Shown here piece after piece: positions 44,045 through 53,916 of a DNA stretch of 64,000 bases. The notes under the pieces were generated by a model. That model ran no database searches and was not told the DNA's origin. It saw only the letters and a list, made by a program, of their open reading frames with translations. Numbering within the stretch: position 1 is the stretch's first letter; each line of letters starts with the position of its first letter. A program made the position numbers and the translations under genes. Origin of the DNA: Tateyamaria omphalii (GTDB taxonomy: Bacteria > Pseudomonadota > Alphaproteobacteria > Rhodobacterales > Rhodobacteraceae); the NCBI RefSeq assembly GCF_001969365.1, contig NZ_CP019313.1, positions 1 to 64,000 of the forward strand. Direction: 5' to 3'.

Positions 44045-45640
44045 ATGCCACGCATAACCCAAATGATGTCCCCAGTTGCCGTCGCAACATGGGCCACCAC
44101 CCTGATCTGCGGCGCACTGCTGGTGCTGCCCGGCGTGACGGCCTCGTCAATGTATTTCAACGACATCCTGATCTTCCTCGACGGGGCCTACCGCGTCGTG
44201 AACGGGCAGGTGCCGAACCAGGATTTTCACACGGCCCTCGGTCCGCTCAACTACTACCTTCCGGGTTTGGGATACTGGATGACCGACCGGCTGGGCATGG
44301 CGATGCCGGTGGGCATGGCCGCGCTGATGCTGGTGACGGCCCCGATCATGATCCACGTACTGGGCACGCGGCTGCGTCCGCTGATCGGTGTGCCGCTGGC
44401 CATCTTCCTCGTCCTCCTGCTCGCCACCCCCATGAACACGGGCGAGATCCCGTCCAAGATCTCCTTTGCGATGTTCTACAACCGGATCGGCTGGGTCCTG
44501 CTGGGCATTCTGCTGGTCCTGCACCTGCATCCGGAACGCACGGTGCGCTGGCAGGGCTGGCGCGATGCCGCAGCGGCGGCGACGCTGACAATGCTGCTGG
44601 TCTATACAAAGATGACCTATGGCGTCGTGGCCCTGTGCTTTCTGGTGCTGCTGCTCCTGCAACCGGCGCAGCGGCGATGGGCTGGGTCCGCCATCGCCCT
44701 GTGCATCGGCATAGGGCTGCTTGTCGAAATCGTCTGGGGCGGAACGCGGATGCACATCGCGGATCTGATCGAGGCGACCAGGGTCAGCGGCGTCATCGAA
44801 TCCTATATCTACGTTCGGTCCTTCCTTCGGGTGTCGGGCGAATACGCCGTCTTTGCGCTGATTGCGGGCCTCGCCCTTTGGCACCAGCCCCGGATCACAG
44901 ACGCGCTCTTCTATTTTCTGTGCGGGGCCGCGGGCTTTGCGCTGCTCAATCAGAATTTCCAGCATGTCGGCATCGTCACCATGCTGGTGGGCGGTGCCGT
45001 TGCCGCAGAAATCCTGTTACGCCATCAACACATGGTGGCCTCACGGACGATGCACAGCGTCCTGCGGGGCGCGCCGCTTGCGGTGGGGGTGCTGCTGATG
45101 CCGATCGCCCTGTCCTCGGCGACCGCGATCGGCGTACATGCCGTCATGGCCAGCACCCGCGCCGGTGTTGCGCTCGAGACGCCGAACGGAACCGATGTCC
45201 GGATCGTCAACGTCTTCAACCGGGGTCAGTTCGAGTTCTACGAACGATACGCCCAAAGCCTGGGCAGCGGCGCCGCCTTGCTGGCCTCACTTGAAAATCC
45301 GGGCACCTCGCGCGTGCTGGTGATGGACTTTGTCAGCCCCTTCGCATCGCTCGCGGGGCTGCCACCGCAAGAGGGCGGAAACGCGTGGATGCACGACAAT
45401 CGCAACTTTGACCTCCGCGTCCATTTGCCCGCCCAGGAGATGCTGAGCGGTGTTGATGTCGTGATGATCCCGAAACACCCGGTGGCCGAGGGCACGACAC
45501 AGAAAATGCAACAGATCTACGGCGCATATCTCGAAGAACACTTCGAGTTGACGCGCGACACAGGATCCTGGTCGCTCTACCAACGACGCCCCACACCGAA
45601 GGCCGTGATCAGACGACCCGTGGGACCGCGCAGCAGCTAG
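44045..45640 (+). CDS. Polytopic GT-C-like membrane protein, candidate arabinosyltransferase
   Basis: A 531-residue protein with about ten hydrophobic helices up to residue 365 and a soluble C-terminal domain (residues 370-531). The first loop after helix 1 has FNDILIFLDGAYRVVNGQVPNQDFH, with acidic residues in the position typical of GT-C polyprenyl-sugar transferases, and LGPLNYYLPGLGYWM follows. No family name was recognised. It starts ten bases after the dprE2-like stop as the last gene of the rightward operon. The obvious hypothesis is that it uses the polyprenyl-phosphoryl arabinose made by the operon; an alternative is a flippase-like or polymerase function. Confidence 0.6.
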   Translation: MPRITQMMSPVAVATWATTLICGALLVLPGVTASSMYFNDILIFLDGAYRVVNGQVPNQDFHTALGPLNYYLPGLGYWMTDRLGMAMPVGMAALMLVTAPIMIHVLGTRLRPLIGVPLAIFLVLLLATPMNTGEIPSKISFAMFYNRIGWVLLGILLVLHLHPERTVRWQGWRDAAAAATLTMLLVYTKMTYGVVALCFLVLLLLQPAQRRWAGSAIALCIGIGLLVEIVWGGTRMHIADLIEATRVSGVIESYIYVRSFLRVSGEYAVFALIAGLALWHQPRITDALFYFLCGAAGFALLNQNFQHVGIVTMLVGGAVAAEILLRHQHMVASRTMHSVLRGAPLAVGVLLMPIALSSATAIGVHAVMASTRAGVALETPNGTDVRIVNVFNRGQFEFYERYAQSLGSGAALLASLENPGTSRVLVMDFVSPFASLAGLPPQEGGNAWMHDNRNFDLRVHLPAQEMLSGVDVVMIPKHPVAEGTTQKMQQIYGAYLEEHFELTRDTGSWSLYQRRPTPKAVIRRPVGPRSS

Positions 45641-45647
45641 GAGGGGG

Positions 45648-45664
45648 CAGGGCGCTCAGCCCTG
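45648..45664. terminator. Bidirectional terminator candidate between GT-C and opgG genes
   Basis: CAGGGC-GCTCA-GCCCTG hairpin (six base pairs, extendable to GGGCAGGGC...GCCCTGACCC) located between the convergent stops at 45640 and 45656. It lacks a strong T-run on either side but is the only structure in the gap. Confidence 0.45.
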
Positions 45665-47284
45665 ACCCTTCTCGACCCAGGCATCGGTCAACCATGTCTC
45701 GGTCAGCGCCCGGTCACGGTGCTGCAGATAAGCGCGCAGGCTGACAGGTTCCGGCCCCGTCTGTTCGAAATCAAACATCAGGCGCCAGTGGTTCGTGCCA
45801 ACGACCGGATAGGCGTCAATCGGCTCAACAATCCGGCCGTTCAATGCGTCGATGACCGGCACGACGCCGCTGTCACGATCCAGCCCGGTCAGTGAGGGGC
45901 CCTCGAAATCGACAACCATCTTGGCCACACCTTCGGGCAGCGGATCACCGGGCACACCGCCCTCACCCTGGCGGGTGGCCTTGACCCAGGCCACGCCATC
46001 CGGCTGCGGATCGCGCGCGCGCCACTGGATGTCATAGTCGAACCGGAACTCCGCCCCCTTCTCGGTCGGACCCTCCGGCACCCAATAGGCCACCACATTG
46101 TCAAAGGTCTCGTCGGTGGTCGGGATCAGGAACAGCTGCACCTGGCCCGGCCCCCAATCGCCCACGGGCTTCACCCAGGCCGACGGGCGGCGATTGTAGA
46201 ACACACCGTCATCCTGGTAGTTCTCAAATTTGCGGTCGCGCTGGATCAAGCCAAAGCCCCGCGGGTTCTGATCCATGAAACTCGACGTGGTGACATGTTT
46301 CGGGTTGCTCAGCGGGCGCCACAGCCGCTCGCCACTGCCCGCAGCCATGGACAGACCGTCGCTGTCATGGATCTCCGGGCGCCAGTCATCGCCGCCGGCG
46401 CGGTCACGCTCGGAATACCAGTACATGCTGGTCAAGGGCGCAACGCCCAGCCGCTGCACATCCTCGCGCAGAAACAGATGGGCCGAGATGCGCGTCAGGT
46501 GCCCGCCATAGGCCGCGTTGCGCACAACGCCAAAGCGGTAGGCACCCGTGACCGAAGGACCATCCAGTTCGGCCCAGATCGACAGCTCCTCGTCGTCCTT
46601 CTCGGGCGGCCCAAGCCAGAAGGCGGTAAAGCGCGGGAACTCTTCGGGCACGTCCAACCCGGTGTTGACGGCAATGCCCCGCATCGACAGCCCGTATTGC
46701 GCCTCGGGCCCATCGGTGCGGAAGTAAGAGGCACCAAGGAACGAGATCCAGTCCGGCTCAAGCCCAGGACGCATGACGCGAAATCCGGCAAACCCGTACC
46801 CTTCGGGCAGATCAAAGGCAGGGTTATCCTCTGGCATGGAAAAGAAGTCGCGGACAAAAGGAACCTCATGGGCGGTGCCCGCCTCGTCCCGGATGTAAAT
46901 CTTGACCGGTTCAGGAAAGAAACGGCCCGGATGAAAAAGCTGCACAGGCGCCTTGTTGCGGCCCACATACAGCGTGGCATCGGGGCGAAACTGGATCTGC
47001 CAATGGGCACTGTAATTGACCCGCTCGATCAGGTCCGGCGCCGGAATTTCGACAGGCGCATAGGGCTGATTGGCGGCATTGCGCGCCTTCTCGACCAGCC
47101 GTTCAAACGTCATGGGGCCGTCAGCCGCCGCCGCCCCGGACCGCGCGCTGGTCCACAGGCCAACGGTCAAAAGCGCTGCCGACCCTGCAAGCACGGCGCG
47201 CCGTGACGGTTGCGCGACAGCACTGCGTGCCGCTTTGCTTTGATGTGCCGATACTCTGGCGGATGTGCGATCAATAAATGTCAT
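45656..47284 (-). CDS. opgG: Periplasmic glucan biosynthesis protein (OpgG/MdoG family)
   Basis: A 542-residue OpgG/MdoG-family protein that acts in the periplasm on osmoregulated beta-glucans. Residues 27-48 hold a twin-arginine type signal (SRRAVLAGSAALLTVG). The mature protein has the family segments MTFERLVEKARNAANQPY, IQFRPDATLYVGRNKAPVQLFHPGRFF and SMYWYSERDRAGGDDWRPEIHDSDGL, plus SSFMDQNPRGFGLIQRDRKFENYQD and RRPSAWVKPVGDWGPG. Length fits the family. It is convergent with the arabinose-type operon. No opgH glycosyltransferase is in the window, so it must work with one elsewhere, or have a glucan-trimming role as reported for E. coli OpgG. Confidence 0.9.
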   Translation of the reverse strand: MTFIDRTSARVSAHQSKAARSAVAQPSRRAVLAGSAALLTVGLWTSARSGAAAADGPMTFERLVEKARNAANQPYAPVEIPAPDLIERVNYSAHWQIQFRPDATLYVGRNKAPVQLFHPGRFFPEPVKIYIRDEAGTAHEVPFVRDFFSMPEDNPAFDLPEGYGFAGFRVMRPGLEPDWISFLGASYFRTDGPEAQYGLSMRGIAVNTGLDVPEEFPRFTAFWLGPPEKDDEELSIWAELDGPSVTGAYRFGVVRNAAYGGHLTRISAHLFLREDVQRLGVAPLTSMYWYSERDRAGGDDWRPEIHDSDGLSMAAGSGERLWRPLSNPKHVTTSSFMDQNPRGFGLIQRDRKFENYQDDGVFYNRRPSAWVKPVGDWGPGQVQLFLIPTTDETFDNVVAYWVPEGPTEKGAEFRFDYDIQWRARDPQPDGVAWVKATRQGEGGVPGDPLPEGVAKMVVDFEGPSLTGLDRDSGVVPVIDALNGRIVEPIDAYPVVGTNHWRLMFDFEQTGPEPVSLRAYLQHRDRALTETWLTDAWVEKGQG

Positions 47285-48540
47285 CTGGGTGCCTTACCGC
47301 GCTCACATATTGTGTTTCAGGTGATAAACTGTTGCAGAATGTATAGAGACGCGTGATCCACCATCAATTTGGCGCGTCAGATCAGGCGCGGTTCTGCCGA
47401 AACAGCGGCAGGGTACTGCCAAAATCCGCCTGCGATGGGCTTGGAAACAAGGTGATCGGACCGTTGGCGCATGGCCTGCGTCAAAATCGGCAAATCCCCG
47501 CTCTAACCGCGAAACAAACGTCTTTTGGCGGGATCGGATCTCTATCCTGCCTGTCACGCATACTGGCTCGAACAGAGTGGCGTCACAGGCTCCGGAAATG
47601 GAGAAGCGGGCCGTTGGAAGAGGGATCTGTCTGTCAGACGGGGCATGGCTGTGACTGCAAGTCGCGCGGCAAAGGCGCGATGTGTGGGACTGGAGCCAGA
47701 TATCAACCCGTCGCCATGGGCATGAGCAACCGTCCGATCTTCCGTCGCGAGACGCGGCGTAAGGAGGATTATGTAAAATTCACGGCAACTCGGCAACGTT
47801 ATGCCCGCCAGTGAGTGAGTTGGCCCAAAGGTGAATGAAAGCACGACAGATACATACCCTTCGTCATGTTGATGCCCCGCGACCAAGATATTTCAAGACC
47901 TCCGGACATCTCTGTCTTTCCCGCGGGTCAAACCTTCCTGCACGTCAACGAAGGTGAAAGAGCGTCCTGCTTAACAAGAGCGTCCAGCGTCATGGAACCT
48001 TGCACAGAACATGGCCGGCCACTTCGGTGCTTCGGACGTGCCTTTCCCCAACACCCGAGCGCGCGCGTCACACTGCCAATCTGGTTCAGGCTTAAGAATG
48101 AGGCAGTCCCACTCCACCTAAATGTCGGTTTTCAAGCCAGATTTCGCCGATACCGCGGCGAAGGAAATTTACAGTTGAACTGAATGGCCAAATCTTAATG
48201 GTGCAAGCATAGGTAGAAGTTCTGCACACAAGAAGCACTGCATCCTCCAAGGATGAAGGTGTCAAATTTTTAGCCAACTCTTTGCTCCCGAAACCAGCCA
48301 ACCCGACGTCCGTAGACTACGGGCGCCGCCAATCGTGAACGATCGTAGTGAAATACGGTCGCCAGTAGAGGAGTCCCCAAAGATGACCCGGCGCGGCTTC
48401 GATTGGCCGCCTCAAACACCCTCAAATACAGAGATGCCTGTCATTTCCGGCGTGATCAGCATCAGCCACTGACCATCGCGCGTTCTCCTCGGTGATCGGA
48501 CCTGACGGCACCGGCATCTCCGCGAAAGGATAAACTGAAG
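47285..48540. other. Long gene-free stretch
   Basis: 1,256 bases with no supported gene. Short frames (for example 47353-47814 and 47866-48183, both plus strand) have atypical composition and no recognisable domain. AT content rises after about 48060, and a TTCGCCG/CGGCGAA hairpin sits at 48143-48162. The last part must carry the promoter of the protease gene; AAGGA at 48526-48530 serves its start. It may be remnant DNA between two acquired blocks. Confidence 0.5.
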
Positions 48541-51500
48541 ATGTGCATGATGTGCCAACTGGGCTACGGCCCCGAACAAGAAGCTTCATTCGGAAAAATC
48601 GGAGCGCAACAGACCGGTCTGCAGGTCGGCTTGGGCGAGGCGATGACCCTGACACCGACCTTGGCCGTTCTCGCGGCGCTGGATGAGATCAGCCCAAATC
48701 CTGTCGAGGCGGGTGAGACCACCGAAGCCACGGACACAACCGCAACATCCAGGGGACGCGACACACCCATCGCCGAGGGATCCGACCAACCCGCTGCCAG
48801 CGCACACATCAGCACAGATACAGCCGAAGACGCCTGGTGGGTCAACGACCAGACGCCGGACAATCCTTTTGGCAAAAGCGAAGATTACGAAGCCTATCTC
48901 GACTATCTGGGCGCACTGCCGCGCAGTCTGACACCCGAGATTGCCGCCGAACCGCTTCGGATCAACGTATCGGAACTCAGCAACCACCCCGGTTACCTGG
49001 AAGCCGCCGTTGGCGCGCTCGAGATGTGGGCAGCCGTCACGCCGCTCGAGTTCGAGATTGTCGATGACACGCCCTATGACGAAGAAACGGACTGGATGCA
49101 GGTCGTCAGCCCGGAAATCGGCGAACAGTTTGACGGCAGCGCCTTTTCCAGCGACCGCTACATCAGCGTCGGGCAGCGGTTCCACGACACCGAACCGAAC
49201 CTGACCGATATCGGCGGCTACGTCTTTGACACGTTCATTCATGAATATGGCCACGAATTCGGGCTGAACCATCCCGGGCTCTACAACTACAGTGGCCCCG
49301 GCGGCGTTCAGATCAACTATCTCAACAACGCCACATGGACCTATGACCGCCAACAATACAGCGTCATGTCTTATTTCGATGGGATCGACGTGGGCGAAGA
49401 CACGCGCTGGTCCGCGGCCACCCCGCTCATGGGCGATATCGAGGCGGTCATTCGCACCTACTTCTCGACCGTCGATGAAGACGGCGTGCGGACCTATCAG
49501 ACGATCAACCTGAACACGGGCGACGATGTCTACGGCTTCAACAGCACGAAATACGGCTACGAACTGACCTCGACCGGGATGACGCGCGATATCGGCTTTG
49601 TCATCCACGACACCGGTGGCACCGATACGATGGACTTTTCCGGCTCCATCGCGGGCACGATCCTCGACATGCGCGCCGGGCAGTTTTCCAGCGTGAACGG
49701 CCACAACAACAACGTGTCCATCTTTGCGGGCCACAATGAGGACGAAACCGAATACTACATCGAGAACGGGATCGGCAGCCAATACGACGACATTCTGATT
49801 GGCAATGACGGCGACAACGTGCTGGATGGCCGCGGCGGCGGCGACCGGATGGCCGGGGGAGACGGCGACGACACCTATTTCGTGGATTCGCTCGACGACG
49901 TGGTCCGCGAAGAGATGGGAGGCGGCAACGACACTGTCATCGTGATGTCCCGAGACCTGGAAATCGGCAACATCGCCAATGTCGAAAACATCATCTACGT
50001 CGACAGCACACTCGCAGAGCTGCAAGAGACAGATGGCAACACCGCATCCACGCCCGGCGACAACACGTTGACCAACATCATATTCGGCGACGACACCGAC
50101 GAGATGATCGACGGCGGCGCAGGCGACAACACCATCTTCGGACTTGGCGGCGACGACATCCTCATCGGCGGGACGGACTCGCTCGAGAGCCGCGACATCA
50201 ACAACACCATCGCCATCGAGGACCTCGAAGACCAGACCGAAAGCGACGATGGCAACGACGCGCTTTATGGTGGCGACGGCAACGACACCATTCTGGGCGG
50301 TCAGGGCGACGACCTGCTTGATGGTGGTGACGGTGATGACGTGTTGAGCGGTCAGGCGGGCGTCGATATCTTCAGGGGCGGGTCGGGCAGCGACACCGTT
50401 GATTTCAGTCGCGAAAGCCCGTTTCAGCTGATCGTCAATCTCGAAACCAACTTTGCCAATGGCGGCACCGCATCGGGCGACACCTTCTACAGCATCGAGG
50501 GGCTGATTGGATCCGATGACCGGATCGACCGCTTTATCGGAACCTCCGCAGCCAACCACTTCATCGGTCAGGGCGGCGGAGACGTGTTCAACGGTCGCGC
50601 GGGCAACGACACGCTGGATGGCGGCAGAGACGGTGACATTCTTTACGGTGAGGGCGGCGACGACGTGATCATCGGCGGCGCCGGTCAGGACTATCTGGAC
50701 GGCGGCGATGGCATTGATACGGTTGTCTACAGGGGCAGCTCAAGCGGCGTGACAGTCGACCTTGCCAACGGCACGGCCACCGGCGGCGATGCCGATGGCC
50801 CCGTCCAGATCGTCGGTCGCGGTACAACGATCAAGCACGATATCCTCGTCGGCTTCGAAAACGTGCAGGGCTCGTTTCACGATGACTGGCTGATTGGCGA
50901 CGACCAGATGAACGGGCTGTCTGCCGGGGCAGGCGATGACACGCTGACCGGCGGCGGTGGCAGCGATCTGCTGGATGGGGGCGCTGGCAGCGACACGGCG
51001 GACTATTCCGAAGCGGCCAGCGGGGTCCGGCTTGATCTGCGTCGCGACGCATCCGAGGACGACACCTACGTCTCGATCGAAAACCTGTCCGGTTCCGGCT
51101 TCGATGATCTGATCAAGGGGAACCAGGCCGCAAATGTCCTGACGGGACAGGGCGGCGACGATACGCTGCGTGGTGGTAACGGAGATGACACCCTGCTCGG
51201 CGATTTCGCCTATCAGGGCGACATGCTGCCAACACCGGGTATGGGAACGGGCTACGTGACGCTCGGACCGGACGCCACGAACAATTCAATCGCCACTGCA
51301 TTCGACATTTCGGACAACTTTTCGCTCGAAGAAGACCCCAACATCTTCGACTCGACCACTGTCCTGCACACAACCGTCGAAGCCACCGGGAATGGACAAG
51401 GAGGCTATTACAGCATTGAACTTGCAGCCGGGACGGTCCTGTCGATTGACGTTGATGGAATTGCCGATCCGAACGTACACGACAGTTGGATCCGGCTGCT

Positions 51501-52145
51501 GAACAGCAATGGAGACATCGTGGCAGAGAATGACGATGGCGGTGGCGACCCAGGCTCCACCTCCATCCGAGACTCGAGTACGGTCTACGTCGTCGAAGAG
51601 ACCGGCACCTATTACATCCTGCAAGGCAGTTGGACCGAAGACTCCGAGGAAGGCGGCTGGACAGAGGCCGTGCCCGAAGGCTCGGAGTATACGCTCAACG
51701 TCTCGGTCGACTTCCCGCCCGCGCCCGCTGAACCAGGTGCTGCGGGTGCCGATATGCTGCGCGGTGGAAAGGGCAGCGACCTGCTGGATGGCGGGCTCGG
51801 GCCGACACGCTCACCGGTGGAGTGGGAGATGACTCCTTCCGGTTTTCAACAAAACTCGGCGAGGGTAATGTCGACCGGATCAAGGACTTCAAATCCAATG
51901 AGGATCTGATCCTTCTCGACAGTCTCATTTTCCAGGAATTAGGCGGCGCGGGCGCGCTGTCCCTCGATGCATTCCACAGCAGTGCAATGGGTGTTGCGCG
52001 CGATGGCGATGACCGCATCATCTACAACACCGAAAATGGCGTGTTGTCTTACGATTATGACGGTTCAGGAGACGGTGAGGCGATCCGGTTCGCGCAACTG
52101 AATAGAAATCTGGACCTGTCGGCGGACGACTTCATCATCATCTGA
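48541..52145 (+). CDS. Serralysin-like M10 metalloprotease with RTX repeats (one frameshift)
   Basis: A secreted zinc protease of about 1,201 residues if one base is restored. The catalytic site HEYGHEFGLNH is at residues 234-244 and the Met-turn SVMSYF near Met276. Ca-binding nonapeptide repeats (GGxGxDxLx) run from about residue 420 to 890. A PPC-like domain follows (YYSIELAAGTVLSIDV, DSWIRLLNSNGDIVAEND), then another RTX unit and the type I secretion end (DRIKDFKSNEDLILL, LSADDFIII). The frame open from 48541 breaks near base 51800 in a GG/GG run and ends falsely at 51909; the correct frame resumes as ADTLTGGVGDDSFRF. No type I secretion genes are nearby. Confidence 0.82.
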
Positions 52146-52153
52146 CACGCAAC

Positions 52154-52182
52154 GGAAAGGGCGCTTTCGTCGCGCCCTTTCC
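52154..52182 (+). terminator. Strong stem-loop after the protease gene
   Basis: A perfect 11-base stem GGAAAGGGCGC / GCGCCCTTTCC with a 7-base loop starts nine bases after the stop. It is extended by CGCAAC (52148-52153) and GTTGCG (52185-52190) with a two-base bulge. No long T-run, but it is the clearest terminator-like hairpin in the window. Confidence 0.7.
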
Positions 52183-52247
52183 GGGTTGCGCTGGCACCCT
52201 TTTGTCACACAACCGCAAAAGGCAAAACCGGATAGGGAGATGCCGAA

Positions 52248-52649
52248 ATGAGGCTCTGGTTCAATCGCAGCACAATGTTTGTCGGGATGCTCATGGCGGG
52301 GGCCGCCATGCTTGGCGGAACAGCACATGCCCAAGCAAAGGACGCGCGCGCTGGCGTGACCTATGCAGGCGGACAGATCATCCCAGCAGGCAGGATCGAG
52401 ATTTTTATGGAAGACACGGCACGCCCGGCCCAGAAGCGGCTTGGCGCCCAGAATGTAAGCATCGACAGTGACGGTAAATCTCGTCAGATCGAATTCCCGC
52501 TGACATGGCTCGCAAGCACATCGGTGTCGCCCACCCTTCGGATCGTTGCGCATCTGGAGCGTGACGACGGCTGGCTGCTGGCCCGCGGCAGTGCCCGGAT
52601 CAAGGCTGGGCGGCCCATTTCCATCACATTGAACAGGGTGATGTATTGA
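52248..52649 (+). CDS. YbaY/YscW-like small periplasmic protein
   Basis: A 133-residue exported protein with a signal peptide (FVGMLMAGAAMLGGTAHAQA, cut near residue 29). The mature part, GVTYAGGQIIPAGRIEIFMED and QIEFPLTWLASTSVSPTLRIVAHLERDDGWLLARGSA, has the compact immunoglobulin-like pattern of the YbaY/YscW group (lipoproteins and chaperones that share this fold), but no lipobox Cys is present. Function is unknown. A GATAGGGAGATGCC Shine-Dalgarno area precedes it. It follows the protease terminator by 65 bases and is probably transcribed separately. Confidence 0.55.
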   Translation: MRLWFNRSTMFVGMLMAGAAMLGGTAHAQAKDARAGVTYAGGQIIPAGRIEIFMEDTARPAQKRLGAQNVSIDSDGKSRQIEFPLTWLASTSVSPTLRIVAHLERDDGWLLARGSARIKAGRPISITLNRVMY

Positions 52650-52831
52650 AACGTTAAACACGCGTGACACAGCCGTGTGACGGTTCAAAGTGCCGTAAAA
52701 CGCCTCATCTATTCGCTGTACCTTGCGACGGGCCAGCGGCCGCGCGTACCGTCATGGACGGCCCAAAGGAGACATCCAACGCCGCCCAATGATGCACTAA
52801 CACTCACCTTCGACCAATCAGATCGGGCCGC

Positions 52832-53260
52832 TCACCTTTGTGACGGGCCTTTGCCAAGCGGGAGCAATCCAAGCGTGAGAGTGCCTTCCGCCCTGACCAA
52901 ATCGAACTGATAGTCGTCCAGAAGAAGGTTCCAGAACCTTGAGAACCGATAAAGCGCAGACGACAAGGACGTGGCCTCGCGCACAGACGTGAGCAAATGC
53001 TGGAGCGCGCGCGGCCGGATCGGACGGGACCAAAGGCCCATCATCTCATCACACGTTTCAACCGCGGCGATCCGGTAAAGGCAAACGATCTGATCCAGCG
53101 TCACCCGTCCTTTGGGCGCGTCACCGTCCAGCGGTAAACCCGACCGCCTGAGCAAGGATGTATATTGATCTGCGCGACAGAGCGACCTCAGCGCGACCAA
53201 CCAATCCTCGATCAACTGCTGGGAGACGGTTGAGTACGGGGCTGCCGTCTGAACGCTCAT
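52832..53260 (-). pseudogene. AraC-type regulator fragment, DNA-binding domain missing
   Basis: A 142-residue remnant with only the N-terminal domain of an AraC/OruR-type regulator: LIEDWLVALRSLCRADQYTS, then the conserved helix pattern GRVTLDQIVCLYRIAAVETCDEMMGLWSRPIRPRAL and SLSSALYRFSRFWNLL. The reading frame stops just after LGLLPLGKGPSQR, where about 150 residues including the helix-turn-helix should follow. The 180 bases between the stop and the YbaY-like gene contain no HTH-like frame on this strand. The start at 53260 is a guess; an in-frame extension to 53383 has no homology. Truncation by deletion is likely; a regulator without HTH is not expected to work. Confidence 0.5.
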
Positions 53261-53916
53261 TGCTCGCAACACCGACCAGCGAACACGGAAACGAAGAATC
53301 CGACAAATCAAAGAGCAGCCCATAGCTGTCACGCGCCAAGACCCCGAACTGCTACACATTCTCGTGGAGCCTCTGCGTCTCAAAGCACCTCATGCAGGGC
53401 GCCATCGCGCGGACCTGTCCAACTGCTCCACGTCCATTGAACATCGTCTGTTGCCGGCTCAGTCGGGACAAAGACGTTGACGACATTGCATGCGGCGCTG
53501 AGCATTATGACAGGGCGGTCAGCAACGGTGGCGTGGCTGCGGCAGTCGCGGGCCAGACTTCCCCCCTTCCTCAAAGCGATTGTCGGTACGATCGCGAACG
53601 GCGCTCTCCAATCTCATACGCACGGCGCCCCGCCAACAATCCCACATATCACACTGTGGGACGATCGGCCCTTATCTTTGACGTTGCTCCAGCGGCTTTG
53701 AGTGGCGGTTGGTTGGCCAGCAGAATTGTGTGAACGGTCTCTCTCGATTTTAACGTGGCAGAGCGTGCGCTTGACAAAAACGCTGCATCTTCAGCGGTTT
53801 CCCGACGGTTCGGGCTCACCCAAGGCGGCGGCCCAAGTGGTGTATTCGCGCCGCCCCGGATAACGCCGGGCTGATGAACCGGAAAAACGGGTCCCAACCC
53901 CTACATCCCAGCAATA
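53261..53916. other. Gene-free stretch between AraC fragment and V-ATPase operon
   Basis: 656 bases without a supported gene. A TCCCACA/TGTGGGA hairpin is at 53640-53661. The AraC-fragment promoter and the end of the V-ATPase transcript should lie here. No family resemblance was seen in the short frames. Confidence 0.5.

Noticed and set aside
47353..48183. Two plus-strand frames (47353-47814 and 47866-48183) as small genes
   Set aside because: No ribosome-binding site, odd residue composition and no family resemblance; kept as intergenic.
48586..50559. Minus-strand frame opposite the RTX protease
   Set aside because: Reflects the regular GGxGxDxLx repeat read backwards; Val/Asp-rich without a domain.
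48541..52145. RTX toxin or adhesin
   Set aside because: A full HExxHxxGxxH zinc site and Met-turn identify it as an M10 protease.
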